Shown: positions 46,015-55,749, counted from the stretch's first letter. The stretch is DNA of 64,000 bases from Dorea_A amylophila (GCF_025567265.1 NZ_JAOQJW010000006.1:106290-170289); one strand, 5' to 3'. Made by a program: numbers and translations. Notes: generated by a model from the sequence alone, not told the origin.

Positions 46015-47279
46015 CTATTATGAAAGGTTATATTATTTTTGTTATTATTCTGATGCTTCTGTACACAGCCAGACATTTTTATTTTACAATTGTAAGACTT
46101 CTGGGCAGGCAGCGTCTCTATTACAATGATATTCTTACAGACAGGATGAAAAGTATTTCCGTACTGATCCCTATGCATAATGAGGAGCAGGTGCTTTCCA
46201 ACGTTCTGGATTCTCTGCTGCAATGTGAGTATGACAGGGACAGACTTGAAATTATTCCGATTAATGATAATTCTACAGACCGCACAAGGGAAATGCTGGA
46301 TGAATATCACAGAAAGTATGAGTTTATACGTCCCCTTCACAGAGACTGTCCGGACAGAGGGAAACCGGTGGGTCTGAATGATGCAATGAAGCTGGCAAAA
46401 GGAGAGATCATCATTGTATTTGATGCGGATTACAGACCTGCCAGAAACATGCTGAAACAGATTGCACTGGGATTTGAGGATCCGCAGGTAGGTGCAGTCA
46501 TGGGGCGGGTGATACCGTACAATACCAACACAAATATGCTGACCAGACTTATTAATTTGGAACGGTCCGGAGGATATCAAGTAGATCAGCAGGCACGATA
46601 TAATCTGAAAACAATTCCTCAGTATGGCGGGACAGTAGGGGGATTTCGCAAAGATTTTCTGTTAGAAACCGGTGGTTTTAATCCAAAGGTTCTGGCAGAA
46701 GATACGGAACTTACATATCGGCTTTTTACCAATGGCTGGAAGGTTGTATACGCTAACTCGGCGGAATGTTATGAAGAGTCTCCGGAAAGCTGGAATGTGA
46801 GAGGCAGACAGATCAGACGCTGGTCAAGAGGTCATAATGAAGTATTGTTCCGCTATCTGATCCCTACGATCACAACTCCCTATATGGGACTGTTTCAGAA
46901 AGTAGATGGCTTGTTTCTGCTTTTTATCTATGCGGTACCGGTATTTCTGCTGGTGGGATGGGTAGTTTCCCTTGGATTATTTTTCCTGGGTGAAATGCAG
47001 ATATTCAGTGGCTGGTGGGTTATATTGTTTTTGGGAATTTATAATTCCCTTGGAAATTTTGCACCATTTTTTGAGATAGGTACCTCGCTTATCATAGACG
47101 GACTTCCAGGAGAGGCATTGCTTCTGCCTCTTATGATGTTTAACTTTTTCTTCTATATGTGGAATATCTCTCTGGGATTCTGGGATGCAGTGGTAGATAC
47201 TGTTACCGGAAGAGGTGTGAAATGGGATAAAACAGTGCGTTTTACTGTGCAGAAAACGGAAAAGGAGGCTGAAAAATGA
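46005..47279 (+). CDS. Processive family 2 glycosyltransferase (polysaccharide synthase)
   Basis: 424 aa from ATG 46005, seven bases after AAGGAGG (ATG 45999 is too close). One N-terminal helix; catalytic domain with VLIPMHNEEQ, FDADYRP (DxD), AEDTELTYRLF (catalytic Asp) and the processivity motif RQIRRW; then three to four C-terminal helices. This is the set of cellulose/hyaluronan/PNAG-type synthases, which polymerise beta-linked sugars and extrude them through the membrane. Donor sugar not known; the nearby UDP-GlcNAc 2-epimerase suggests ManNAc or GlcNAc. Confidence 0.9.
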   Translation: MVVAIMKGYIIFVIILMLLYTARHFYFTIVRLLGRQRLYYNDILTDRMKSISVLIPMHNEEQVLSNVLDSLLQCEYDRDRLEIIPINDNSTDRTREMLDEYHRKYEFIRPLHRDCPDRGKPVGLNDAMKLAKGEIIIVFDADYRPARNMLKQIALGFEDPQVGAVMGRVIPYNTNTNMLTRLINLERSGGYQVDQQARYNLKTIPQYGGTVGGFRKDFLLETGGFNPKVLAEDTELTYRLFTNGWKVVYANSAECYEESPESWNVRGRQIRRWSRGHNEVLFRYLIPTITTPYMGLFQKVDGLFLLFIYAVPVFLLVGWVVSLGLFFLGEMQIFSGWWVILFLGIYNSLGNFAPFFEIGTSLIIDGLPGEALLLPLMMFNFFFYMWNISLGFWDAVVDTVTGRGVKWDKTVRFTVQKTEKEAEK

Positions 47280-48973
47280 AAGTATGGATTTTGATTTTTG
47301 TCTGTATGTTCTCTATGCCTCTGTTGGTTGCAGTATTGCATTTCAGGATGAGAAAAGGGCAGATTCTGAAAATAAGGCAGGATTATGTGAAAAATGCCAG
47401 ATATTTTGGTAGAAGCTTTTCATCTCTGGTGGAAAAAGCCCTTCCGGAAATGAAGAATGGTATGATCATGCTTTCAAGACAGGAAAAGGTGTTGGAAACA
47501 GATGGAAAACAGGAGTTTGTGCAGCCTGAGATTGAGAATCTGGTCATTGCCAGAAATACCATCTTCTGTCCACAGCAAGAGGATTTACATTTCCAAAAAG
47601 AAATCTACAGTGAAAAGGATGCGTTGTTTGTGAAAGAGAACATACGACTCCGGGCTGTATATAGTAAAAAAAGACTGCTTTTCGGAAATAAGATCCGGCT
47701 TCTCAGATGGGCGGACGCAGAACATGCAGTTGCAGTTTATGATGAATGTGATCTGGGAGAAAGAGTATCAAGCGGAGAACAGCTTGTGATAGGCTTTGAT
47801 AATATTTTTCATAGTCTGTATGCACCTGTGATCCGTCTGGGACAACGTCCGGAGGAACCGGACCGTTTTATGGAAGAACGTGATCCCAGGATATTTCGTA
47901 TGCCGGTAATGAACAGGTATGAATATAACAGGCATTACATAGATGATGATATGGTTACAGAAAGTGGGACAGTTCCTTATACGATTATTTCCCGTGGGGA
48001 TATAAAGGTGATAGAGGACATTATCCTGCAGGGAGATATCCACAGTGATGGAGCTGTGAGGATCATGGAAAATGCATCGGTGCTTGGAAATATTTTCGCA
48101 GAGAATGATATACTTCTGGAAAAAAATGCAACAGTGCTTGGAAACATTTTTACACAGGGCAACATTATATTTGAAGAAGGTGCCAGTGCAGGTCAGCCGG
48201 ATAAGATTATTTCAGTTGTTGCCCGCGGAACAATAACTTTTTATGGAGGTAATAATATTTATGGATATGTGGTTTCAGAGGGTGGTGGGAAAATTCTGAA
48301 ATCGGACAGAGAGGTATTGAGAGAGTATTGTTTTCCAGGAGAACCTGTTCATGAAGAAAAGATTACTTTTCGGGATCTGTTGGAATATGAAAATGTTGAT
48401 TTTCAGGGATTTCGAGGAGATATATATGTAAAAGAAGCGAGTATTCCTGAAGGTGCATCAGTCATTCCGAAGAGTCAGTTTTTTGAATGCAGAAGTCTTG
48501 AGAAGGTGTATCTGCCGGAGAGCGTTTCTGTTATTGAGGACTATGCATTTGCTGACTGTCATGTGCTGAAAGTACAGGAAAGCATAGAAAAGCTTTCGCT
48601 GAAATCTGTAGGGATATCAGCTTTCGAAAACTGTTATGCATTGGAATTTGTAAGTCTTCCGGATTCCCTGACTGTGATTGGAGGAGCTGCATTTGCGGAA
48701 TGCGTGTCTGTTAATAAACTGATATTTTCAGACACCTCACTGTTAAAGAAAATAGGTGATCATGCTTTTCGCGGGTGTAGGAATCTGAAAGAGATATATC
48801 TGCCGGACAGTGTGGAATATGTGGGAGTCAGTGCATTCAGAGATTGTAGCTCTCTTGAACAGATTTCGGTATCAGAGAAAATAAAAAACCAGCCGGGTAT
48901 TGCAGAATTAGAGAAAAATTGCCCAAACGCCAGGATCAGGTTCAGGGAGGTGAATTCAGTTGAAAAAGAATAA
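47276..48973 (+). CDS. Membrane-anchored bactofilin-like / leucine-rich-repeat fusion
   Basis: 565 aa, ATGA overlap with the synthase. N-terminal signal-anchor helix (LIFVCMFSMPLLVAVLHF). Residues about 235-345 form a polymer-forming (bactofilin-like) beta-helix with repeats such as ILQGDIHSDGAVRIMENA and VLGNIFAENDILLEKNA. Residues about 390-540 are BspA-type LRR_5 repeats (IPEGASVIPKSQFF, SLEKVYLPESVSVIEDYAF). The combination suggests a scaffold in the membrane or on the surface that organises the synthase complex; this role is inferred. Confidence 0.78.
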   Translation: MKVWILIFVCMFSMPLLVAVLHFRMRKGQILKIRQDYVKNARYFGRSFSSLVEKALPEMKNGMIMLSRQEKVLETDGKQEFVQPEIENLVIARNTIFCPQQEDLHFQKEIYSEKDALFVKENIRLRAVYSKKRLLFGNKIRLLRWADAEHAVAVYDECDLGERVSSGEQLVIGFDNIFHSLYAPVIRLGQRPEEPDRFMEERDPRIFRMPVMNRYEYNRHYIDDDMVTESGTVPYTIISRGDIKVIEDIILQGDIHSDGAVRIMENASVLGNIFAENDILLEKNATVLGNIFTQGNIIFEEGASAGQPDKIISVVARGTITFYGGNNIYGYVVSEGGGKILKSDREVLREYCFPGEPVHEEKITFRDLLEYENVDFQGFRGDIYVKEASIPEGASVIPKSQFFECRSLEKVYLPESVSVIEDYAFADCHVLKVQESIEKLSLKSVGISAFENCYALEFVSLPDSLTVIGGAAFAECVSVNKLIFSDTSLLKKIGDHAFRGCRNLKEIYLPDSVEYVGVSAFRDCSSLEQISVSEKIKNQPGIAELEKNCPNARIRFREVNSVEKE

Positions 48974-50099
48974 AACCGCAGAACTGTTTCTTGTTTTACT
49001 CATTTTGACCGTAATGTCTGTAGGAGTTTTTATCCTCCAGAATGGAATGGAAAAATTGCAGAATGTTAAGCAGCAAAGCGTATATGTTCCGGAAACAAGA
49101 GATTTGTATAATAATTATGGCTTAAAAAATGATCAGTCTCTTTCAAAAACCAGAATCCTGGAAACGCAGGATCAGGTGATCTATACAGACCGTATCTTTA
49201 ATATAAATCAGATTTCGGAGGATCATATTTCATATGCGGCAGATATTTTGAAAGCATTGCAGGAAAAGAGTGGAAAAGATGCTTATATTATGCCGATACC
49301 GGAAAGAGCAGTATTTGAAAGCGGATATGAAAATGAAAAGGAAAAATACAACAATTTTACAGAGAAACTGGAAGCCTCTTTTACAGATCCTTCTGTAGTT
49401 TTAAATCCGTTGTCTGAACTGGAAAAACATCAGTCTGAATATCTTTATTTCAGAACTGAAAATAGCTGGACAATGCGTGGGGCATTTTACGGGGCGCAGG
49501 TGATTTTTGGAGAACTTGGATATGATAAGGAAAACCTGGATGCTTACCGGGAATATGTTTTTGGGACTTTTGAGGGAAATCTTCTTTTGGAGGCGTTAAA
49601 AAAGTATACGACAGATGAAATAAAGAGAGATATAGGAAACATGGAACAGGAACCATTCTATATTTATATCAATGGTTCAAGTCTCAATCGCGAAGAATTA
49701 ACCCTTGAAAACAAAGAAGGGCAGCTAAAGACACTAAAAAGACAAATGATACAGTTTAATAGTAGTGGAAGTCATGCAGTTATTGGTTCAGATTATGAGC
49801 ATAGTATAGTGGAAGGAAGAGGAAAAGGACAGAGAAAAGGAAATCTTCTTCTTATTGCAGATGCAAGAGGAAAGATGATGATCTCTTATCTTTCAGAGAT
49901 TTTTGAAAAGGTTTATGTGTCTAATATTTATGAGGATGCAGATCTGATACAGAATCTGGATGAAATACTGGAAAAATATAATATAGAATATATTGTATGG
50001 GCACAGGATGTTACTGAAACAGGAAATATATCTTATATGAGAGCATTGAATCCACTTTTAAAGGAAGGAGGAATGTCTGATGTCGGAACTGATCCTTAA
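48960..50099 (+). CDS. DHHW/AlgJ-like SGNH-fold protein, probably catalytically dead
   Basis: 379 aa from TTG 48960 (AGGGAGG nine bases upstream). Signal-anchor helix at residues 8-27. The segment YFRTENSWTMRGAFYG (about 163-178) aligns with the family motif RTDHHWTxxGA, with DHHW changed to ENSW. The nucleophile region reads IADARGKMMISYL where members have a DS pair. Thus Ser, Asp and His of the acetyltransferase triad all seem lost. It may bind polymer or act as a scaffold instead of O-acetylating it. Confidence 0.68.
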   Translation: MKKNKTAELFLVLLILTVMSVGVFILQNGMEKLQNVKQQSVYVPETRDLYNNYGLKNDQSLSKTRILETQDQVIYTDRIFNINQISEDHISYAADILKALQEKSGKDAYIMPIPERAVFESGYENEKEKYNNFTEKLEASFTDPSVVLNPLSELEKHQSEYLYFRTENSWTMRGAFYGAQVIFGELGYDKENLDAYREYVFGTFEGNLLLEALKKYTTDEIKRDIGNMEQEPFYIYINGSSLNREELTLENKEGQLKTLKRQMIQFNSSGSHAVIGSDYEHSIVEGRGKGQRKGNLLLIADARGKMMISYLSEIFEKVYVSNIYEDADLIQNLDEILEKYNIEYIVWAQDVTETGNISYMRALNPLLKEGGMSDVGTDP

Positions 50100-50673
50100 G
50101 GGAACGGACCTGTTTATGAAAAAAACAGGAAGTGCTGACAAGCTTCACATAAGCGGAAATACAGAAAGAATGCTATTTCTGATCATTGGGATTCTGCTTG
50201 TTTTTGCAGGAGCTAAGGTATACCGTCTGATTGTTTCCTTCATAATGTTCTGGGGAGTGACGATTGCCCTATGTACTGTTATGAATGGAAAAACCGGATG
50301 GGGGACGATTGTAACAGCATTTACGATACTTGGATGTCTGATGGGATATATGGCATTTAAGTGGAAAACAGCAGATGCCATGATCCTGTCTGTTATGACT
50401 GCTGCGGCAGTTGTATGGATGTGTTATCCATTCTGGTGGGTTGCAGTTATTTTCGCTGCAGGAGCTGCAGTTGCAGCGGCTTTTTTTCCTCTGGAGGGAG
50501 CAATCCTTTCTTCTGTTGCAGTGGGAATGTGTCTTCTTTATGAAACGGGAGTCAGATACGTGGTTTTCCTGGTAGTATGTGGACTCCTGTTCCAGATAGT
50601 TCTGTTTGAACGAAAATCAGAGAGGGGGCGTAAGATTTGGAAACGGTTTTTCGTAAAGAAATCAAATATCTGA
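50080..50673 (+). CDS. Polytopic membrane protein, DUF4203-like
   Basis: 197 aa, overlapping its neighbours on both sides. About six hydrophobic helices starting at residue 28 (RMLFLIIGILLVFAGAKVYR); many small residues (AVIFAAGAAVAAAFF). The pattern recalls TMEM198/DUF4203 proteins, but I am not certain. It is part of the polysaccharide operon. Confidence 0.55.
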   Translation: MSELILKGTDLFMKKTGSADKLHISGNTERMLFLIIGILLVFAGAKVYRLIVSFIMFWGVTIALCTVMNGKTGWGTIVTAFTILGCLMGYMAFKWKTADAMILSVMTAAAVVWMCYPFWWVAVIFAAGAAVAAAFFPLEGAILSSVAVGMCLLYETGVRYVVFLVVCGLLFQIVLFERKSERGRKIWKRFFVKKSNI

Positions 50674-51317
50674 TCAGCCGCGGAGAAGCCATGATTCTTC
50701 AACAGAAGCTGGATAGCATTATGGAAAGAGACATTCATGGAGAAAATGGCAGATACTTTATTAGATCTCAGTACTATGATTCCATAGACGATCAGGATTT
50801 ATGGGATAATCTGGATGGAATGTATGAAAAAAGGAAGATCCGTTTAAGAATTTATTCACTGAATGATTTATCTGCAAAGCTGGAGTTTAAATGTAAAAAC
50901 GGATTTGACGGAGTGAAATATTCTATACCCATCAGCCGTGAACAGGCACTTCGGATGGAACAGGGAGATGCGTCATTTCTTCTGGAATATGAAACAGAGC
51001 TGGCTATGAGACTGTATTTGCGGATCACACAGGGCTGTTATCGCCCAAAGACGATCATAGATTATCAGAGGCTGGCATTTGCTTATCCTGCAGGTGATGT
51101 AAGGATCACTTTTGATACGGATATCAGAGGGGCTTTATATCCATATGGTCTGTTTGAGAATGTGGGAACAGATGCGCTGGGAAGTACAGAGCAGGTACTG
51201 ATGGAAGTAAAATATACAGGATTCCTGCCGGACATGATCGCAGAGATTTTGAAAAAAACAGATGAGCTGTCCACCAGCCACAGTAAATATTCCAGAGCCA
51301 GAATGAGATGGCTGTAA
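50637..51317 (+). CDS. VTC-domain (polyphosphate polymerase-like) protein
   Basis: 226 aa from TTG 50637 (GAGAGGGGG upstream). Matches the VTC fold: FRKEIKYLI at the start, YYDSIDDQDLWDN, KRKIRLRIYS, LEFKCKNG and a C-terminal VLMEVKYTGFLP with SKYSRARMR. These basic and acidic residues line the tunnel in VTC-type proteins that handle triphosphates or polyphosphate. Bacterial members are often beside DUF4956 and CotH genes, exactly as here. Cytoplasmic; true substrate not known. Confidence 0.85.
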   Translation: METVFRKEIKYLISRGEAMILQQKLDSIMERDIHGENGRYFIRSQYYDSIDDQDLWDNLDGMYEKRKIRLRIYSLNDLSAKLEFKCKNGFDGVKYSIPISREQALRMEQGDASFLLEYETELAMRLYLRITQGCYRPKTIIDYQRLAFAYPAGDVRITFDTDIRGALYPYGLFENVGTDALGSTEQVLMEVKYTGFLPDMIAEILKKTDELSTSHSKYSRARMRWL

Positions 51318-51377
51318 GTTTTGCATACGGCAGACTGGAAATAGTTGATAAACCGGATGCCGGGATTGGAGAAAGAG

Positions 51378-52058
51378 ATGAGAGAATTTATTGTAGAAAA
51401 TTTGACAAATACAGAAGCACTGAGCGTGACTGTGATTTTAATGAATAATATAATCGCACTGATTGTTTCCTTTTTTATTATGTTTATATATAAAATTTCT
51501 TATGTGGGAACTGCATACAGTAGGAAATTTAATATTTCAATCGGAACGATTACAATTATTACAGCTATGATCATGAGTATCATTAGTAATAATATTGCAT
51601 TATCCCTTGGTATGGTTGGTGCTCTTTCTATCATAAGATTTCGTACTGCTGTAAAGGATGTAAGAGATGCTACATATATTTTCTGGGCAATCGCAGCAGG
51701 TATTGGCTGTGGTGTATCTCAGTATGCGCTTATTGTTATTGGTTCAGCTTTTTTACTTCTTTTTCTTATTATTACAAGGAAAGGGTTCACATCTTGTAAT
51801 AAACTGATGGTTGTTCAGGGAACACCTGACTGCTTACATAAAACAGAGGCAGCAGTAGACAGCTTTTTTTCTGGAAAAGTACATATTTCTATGAGAAATG
51901 TTACAGAAAACAGCTTTGAACTGGTCTATTCTATTGGAGAGGGAATTCTGGATAATGCTGCAAAACAAAATCAGATGGATATTTCAGAGAAACTGATTAA
52001 AATTGATGGTGTGAAAAGGGTAAATATAGTTGACCAGAAGGATGAACTTTCGCAGTAA
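51378..52058 (+). CDS. DUF4956 membrane protein
   Basis: 226 aa from ATG 51378, six bases after GGAG; the frame is open to a TTG at 51345. Four helices between residues about 15 and 135, including SLGMVGALSIIRFRTAVKD, the strongly conserved core of DUF4956, then a soluble C-terminal domain. The family travels with VTC-domain and CotH proteins; function is unknown. Confidence 0.82.
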   Translation: MREFIVENLTNTEALSVTVILMNNIIALIVSFFIMFIYKISYVGTAYSRKFNISIGTITIITAMIMSIISNNIALSLGMVGALSIIRFRTAVKDVRDATYIFWAIAAGIGCGVSQYALIVIGSAFLLLFLIITRKGFTSCNKLMVVQGTPDCLHKTEAAVDSFFSGKVHISMRNVTENSFELVYSIGEGILDNAAKQNQMDISEKLIKIDGVKRVNIVDQKDELSQ

Positions 52059-52086
52059 AAAGGCTGCTTGACAGAGAGGTGATGCT

Positions 52087-53505
52087 ATGAAAAGGATAGG
52101 ACGTATCCTTTTATGTATTCTGATGATAACAGTTCTCTTTGGAATATCCATTATGGGAAATTTTGTTGTAAAGTCAGAAAATAAGTCAAAGGAAAAAAAG
52201 AGAACTGCTATCACGAAAGAAGAAATGAAGGAGTGGGCTGCACCGGACGAAGAGACGCTGAAATATTATGATCTGGGAAAGTTCTCTACTACACTTCCGG
52301 TAATCTATATGAATACAAAGGGCCAGCAGATCCTGAAGGAAAATGTAATCTGTGGAAATATTGCTTTGTTGGATGGAAACGAAGAGGCACAATCTGTTTC
52401 TGCGGTTCCCAATTCTATATATCGTGCTACGATTAAATACAGAGGTGCCTCTTCTTATAGTAAATTTGATAAAAAACAATATCGCATTAAGTTTTACAAA
52501 AATAGTAAAGAGAATGAAAAAAAAGTGTCACTTGCAGGAATGGGAGCAAACAGTGAATGGGTGTTAAATGGTCCTTATCTTGATAAGACACTGATCAGAA
52601 ATAAATTGGTATATGATCTGGCAAGAGAATTAAATGGATGGGCTCCGGACACTCGGTTTGTGGAATTGTTTGTCGATGGAAAGTATCAGGGAGTTTATCT
52701 GGCGGTAGAACCTGTAACAAACGGAGAAAGCAGATTGCGTCTTGCAGAATTTGGTCTGTTGTCGGGAGAAACTGCATATGTGGTAAACAGAGACAGGATC
52801 GATACGGGAACTGAAGAAATAGAAACATGGGGAAAGACGAAAGGATATACCTATAACGCTCTGTATATAAGATATCCATCAAAAAATAAAATAACGGAAA
52901 AACAAAAAGAATATATAAAAAATGATATCTCTGAATTTGAACAGGTTCTATATGGAGAGAATTTCAAGGATAAAAGAAGCGGCTATCAGGAATACATCGA
53001 TATGGATAATTGGGTAGATTATTTTATTATCAATGAATTTGCCATGAATTATGATGCTGGTAATCTTTCTACTTATGTGTATAAAGAACTGGGAGGAAAG
53101 CTACAACTTGCTGCATGGGATTTTAACAATGGATTTGATAATTATCAGTGGTTTCATACAGAAACAGATCATCTTTATACAGTGGAAAATTCATGGTTTG
53201 ACAGGCTGTGGCAGGACGAAAATTTTAGAAAACATGTCTGTGAAAGATATGTGCAGCTGCGTAAAACCACACTATCTGATGAACATATTGCTGACAAGAT
53301 AGCATCTTATCAGGAGAAACTGGGAGATGCCGTGGACAGAAACTTTAAAGTGTGGGGATATTCTTTTGATGAGAACCTGTTAGTCGGCACTGGTAAGGAT
53401 GGAATGTCGAGGGATATCGGAAGTTATGAGGAAGCTATGAAACAACTGACAGATACTATCCGCGAAAGACTGGCGTATCTGGATAAAGAACTGGGAGGAA
53501 ATTGA
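52087..53505 (+). CDS. CotH-family protein kinase-like protein, secreted/anchored
   Basis: 472 aa. Signal-anchor helix at residues 6-24. CotH motifs: KYRGASSYSKFDKKQYRIKF (about 120-140), LFVDGKYQGVYLAVEPV (about 197-215), YFIINEFAMNYDAGNLS and AAWDFNNGFDN (metal/ATP-site Asp). CotH proteins are atypical kinases of spore coat or surface proteins. Outside a sporulation cluster, here it probably modifies a surface component of the polymer system. AGAGAGGTG precedes the ATG. Confidence 0.88.
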   Translation: MKRIGRILLCILMITVLFGISIMGNFVVKSENKSKEKKRTAITKEEMKEWAAPDEETLKYYDLGKFSTTLPVIYMNTKGQQILKENVICGNIALLDGNEEAQSVSAVPNSIYRATIKYRGASSYSKFDKKQYRIKFYKNSKENEKKVSLAGMGANSEWVLNGPYLDKTLIRNKLVYDLARELNGWAPDTRFVELFVDGKYQGVYLAVEPVTNGESRLRLAEFGLLSGETAYVVNRDRIDTGTEEIETWGKTKGYTYNALYIRYPSKNKITEKQKEYIKNDISEFEQVLYGENFKDKRSGYQEYIDMDNWVDYFIINEFAMNYDAGNLSTYVYKELGGKLQLAAWDFNNGFDNYQWFHTETDHLYTVENSWFDRLWQDENFRKHVCERYVQLRKTTLSDEHIADKIASYQEKLGDAVDRNFKVWGYSFDENLLVGTGKDGMSRDIGSYEEAMKQLTDTIRERLAYLDKELGGN

Positions 53506-53507
53506 GA

Positions 53508-54608
53508 ATGAAAAAAGTACTGGTGATTTTCGGAACAAGACCGGAAGCAATTAAAATGTGCCCTCTTGTCCTGGAGCTGAAAAAAAGTGAAAAACTGGAA
53601 ACGTTGGTGTGTGTTACAGGACAGCACAGGGAAATGTTGAAGCAGGTTCTCGATATTTTTAAAGTGGTTCCGGATTATGATATGGCGATCATGAAAAAAG
53701 GGCAGGATCTTACGGATGTGACAACGGCTATTCTTACAGGAATGAGGGAAATTCTGAAAAAGGAAAAACCGGATATGGTACTGGTCCATGGAGATACGTC
53801 GACTGCATTTGCCGCATCGCTGGCTGCATTTTATCAGCAGATTCCGGTAGGACATGTGGAAGCGGGACTTCGAACTTATAATATGAAATCTCCCTATCCG
53901 GAAGAATTTAACAGGCAGGCCATCGGACTTACTTCCAGTCTGCATTTTGCACCGACTCAGAAAGCAGCGGATGCACTGCTGAAAGAGGGCAAGGATCCAG
54001 AGCAGATTTTTGTCACAGGAAATACAGGAATTGATGCTCTGCACTATACGGTGCGAAATGATTTTTATCACCCGGAGATAGAATGGGCAAAGGACAGCAG
54101 GCTGATTGCTGTGACGGCACACAGAAGAGAGAATCTGGGAGAACCTATGCGTGATATGTTCCGGGCTATACACAGGATCGTGGAGGAATTCACAGATGTG
54201 AAGGTTATTTATCCAGTACATTTAAATCCGCAGGTCAGAAAAATCGCAGATGAAGAATTCGATGGATGTGAGAGAATACATCTGATCGAACCACTGGATG
54301 TGGTAGAATTCCATAACCTGATGAAAGCCAGTTATCTGATCATGACAGACAGTGGAGGAATTCAGGAAGAAGCGCCTGCGTTGGGAAAACCAGTACTGGT
54401 CATGCGGGATACAACAGAACGTCCGGAAGGGGTGGAAGCAGGAACCTTAAAGCTTGCAGGCACGAAGATGGATGATATATACAGAGAATGCAGGAAGCTC
54501 CTTACAGAACCAGAGATTTACAGAAGGATGAGTGAGGCCAGAAATCCTTATGGTGATGGAACTGCAAGTATCAAGATCAGAAAAATCCTGGAGGATATAG
54601 ATGCATGA
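53508..54608 (+). CDS. wecB: UDP-N-acetylglucosamine 2-epimerase (non-hydrolysing)
   Basis: 366 aa from ATG 53508 with GGAGG nine bases upstream (TTG 53502 is too close). Motifs FGTRPEAIKMCP, HGDTSTAFAASLAA, GHVEAGLRT, TAHRRENLG and DSGGIQEEAP are those of WecB/MnaA. It makes UDP-ManNAc from UDP-GlcNAc. In this operon it suggests a ManNAc-containing polymer or linkage. A separate housekeeping copy elsewhere cannot be excluded. Confidence 0.95.
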   Translation: MKKVLVIFGTRPEAIKMCPLVLELKKSEKLETLVCVTGQHREMLKQVLDIFKVVPDYDMAIMKKGQDLTDVTTAILTGMREILKKEKPDMVLVHGDTSTAFAASLAAFYQQIPVGHVEAGLRTYNMKSPYPEEFNRQAIGLTSSLHFAPTQKAADALLKEGKDPEQIFVTGNTGIDALHYTVRNDFYHPEIEWAKDSRLIAVTAHRRENLGEPMRDMFRAIHRIVEEFTDVKVIYPVHLNPQVRKIADEEFDGCERIHLIEPLDVVEFHNLMKASYLIMTDSGGIQEEAPALGKPVLVMRDTTERPEGVEAGTLKLAGTKMDDIYRECRKLLTEPEIYRRMSEARNPYGDGTASIKIRKILEDIDA

Positions 54609-55749
54609 GCATAAACAAAACCAATGCAAAAGAAAAGTGAAAAATCGAAAGAACGTGGTGGGACTTATTATATTTTGCATAACTGTGGGGATTGTATTTT
54701 TGTATGCTTATTATCAGAATCTGAGAAAAGAAATAGATGCCCGTCAGAAATGGCTGGAAACAGTCCTGATCGGAGAAAAAAGGTGGATTCTTGAGAACCA
54801 GGGCTCTGAGGGTGAAATCTATATGAATGGAAGTGAAGCCGGAGATGTTAATCCATACTTTGCATGTATGGCTGCACTGGGGCTTTTGGCAGAAACAAAG
54901 AATTGTCCCATCACGGAAACAGAGAAAAAAGCTGTCGGCAGGTATCTGGACTGGCATACCGGGATTTTGCTGGAAACAGATGGGAAAATGGGAATCTACA
55001 GGAAAGAGAGTGGAAAACTTATTTATAAAGAAAAGGTTGATTCCGAAGACGGATATCTAGGTATGTATCTTTTCCTTATGGGAAAATACCTGGAAAAGAC
55101 AGAAAATACAGATTTGCCGGAATACTGGAAAAAAGGAATCAGTCTTGCATTAAAAAAGATTCAAAGCCTGATGCGGGATGGAATCACACAGGTCTCAGAA
55201 GAAAATACCACCGCTTATCTGATGGATAATCTGGAAGTATGGAAAGGTCTGCACGAATTGGAACTTGCAGGACTGGAAGATACACAGGCAATCAGTGAAA
55301 TGCGTAAAAAGATACAGGCGCAGATAGAAAATATATTCTGGGATGATGCGAATCAAAGATGGAGAATTATTGGAAACAGTGATCTGTATGATCAGACAGA
55401 ATTTTATCCGGATGGTGTTGCTCAGATTTATCCGCTGATCTATGAATTTCCGGTAAAAGAGAAGAAAAAGCAAAAGATATTATATGATCAGTTTACGGAA
55501 AAGTTTCAATGGCAGAAACTGAATAAAAAAAGAAATGGCTTTTTGTGGGCAATGACAGGAATGGCTGCCGCGCAGATGGGAGATATCAATAACCTTGTGG
55601 AATTAATAGAAAATTATGAAACAGAATACTGTGAGAATCGAAAATATCCGCTTTACACAGGCGAAGCGGGATGGATATGCATGGAATGTGAGAAATTGTA
55701 TAGATTATATGAAAGAAAAATAAAAACAGGATTTATACTGTGTGCATGA
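54601..55749 (+). CDS. Membrane-anchored alpha/alpha-toroid (glycosidase-like) protein
   Basis: 382 aa, overlapping wecB by eight bases. Basic N-terminus, then one helix (VGLIIFCITVGIVFLYAYY), then an all-helical extracytoplasmic domain with spaced aromatic motifs (DSEDGYLGMYLFLMGKYL, FYPDGVAQIYPLIYEF, GFLWAMTGMAAAQMGD). This is the look of a six-hairpin glycosidase such as the GH8 enzymes kept in cellulose/PNAG operons. No exact family recognised. It may trim or release the polymer. Confidence 0.6.
   Translation: MHEHKQNQCKRKVKNRKNVVGLIIFCITVGIVFLYAYYQNLRKEIDARQKWLETVLIGEKRWILENQGSEGEIYMNGSEAGDVNPYFACMAALGLLAETKNCPITETEKKAVGRYLDWHTGILLETDGKMGIYRKESGKLIYKEKVDSEDGYLGMYLFLMGKYLEKTENTDLPEYWKKGISLALKKIQSLMRDGITQVSEENTTAYLMDNLEVWKGLHELELAGLEDTQAISEMRKKIQAQIENIFWDDANQRWRIIGNSDLYDQTEFYPDGVAQIYPLIYEFPVKEKKKQKILYDQFTEKFQWQKLNKKRNGFLWAMTGMAAAQMGDINNLVELIENYETEYCENRKYPLYTGEAGWICMECEKLYRLYERKIKTGFILCA

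Noticed and set aside
44853..55749. Assignment of the GT2 operon as Pel or cellulose (bcs) synthesis
   Set aside because: No PelD/E/F/G, BcsB, PilZ domain or PNAG deacetylase gene is seen; only a GT2 synthase and accessory proteins of other families.
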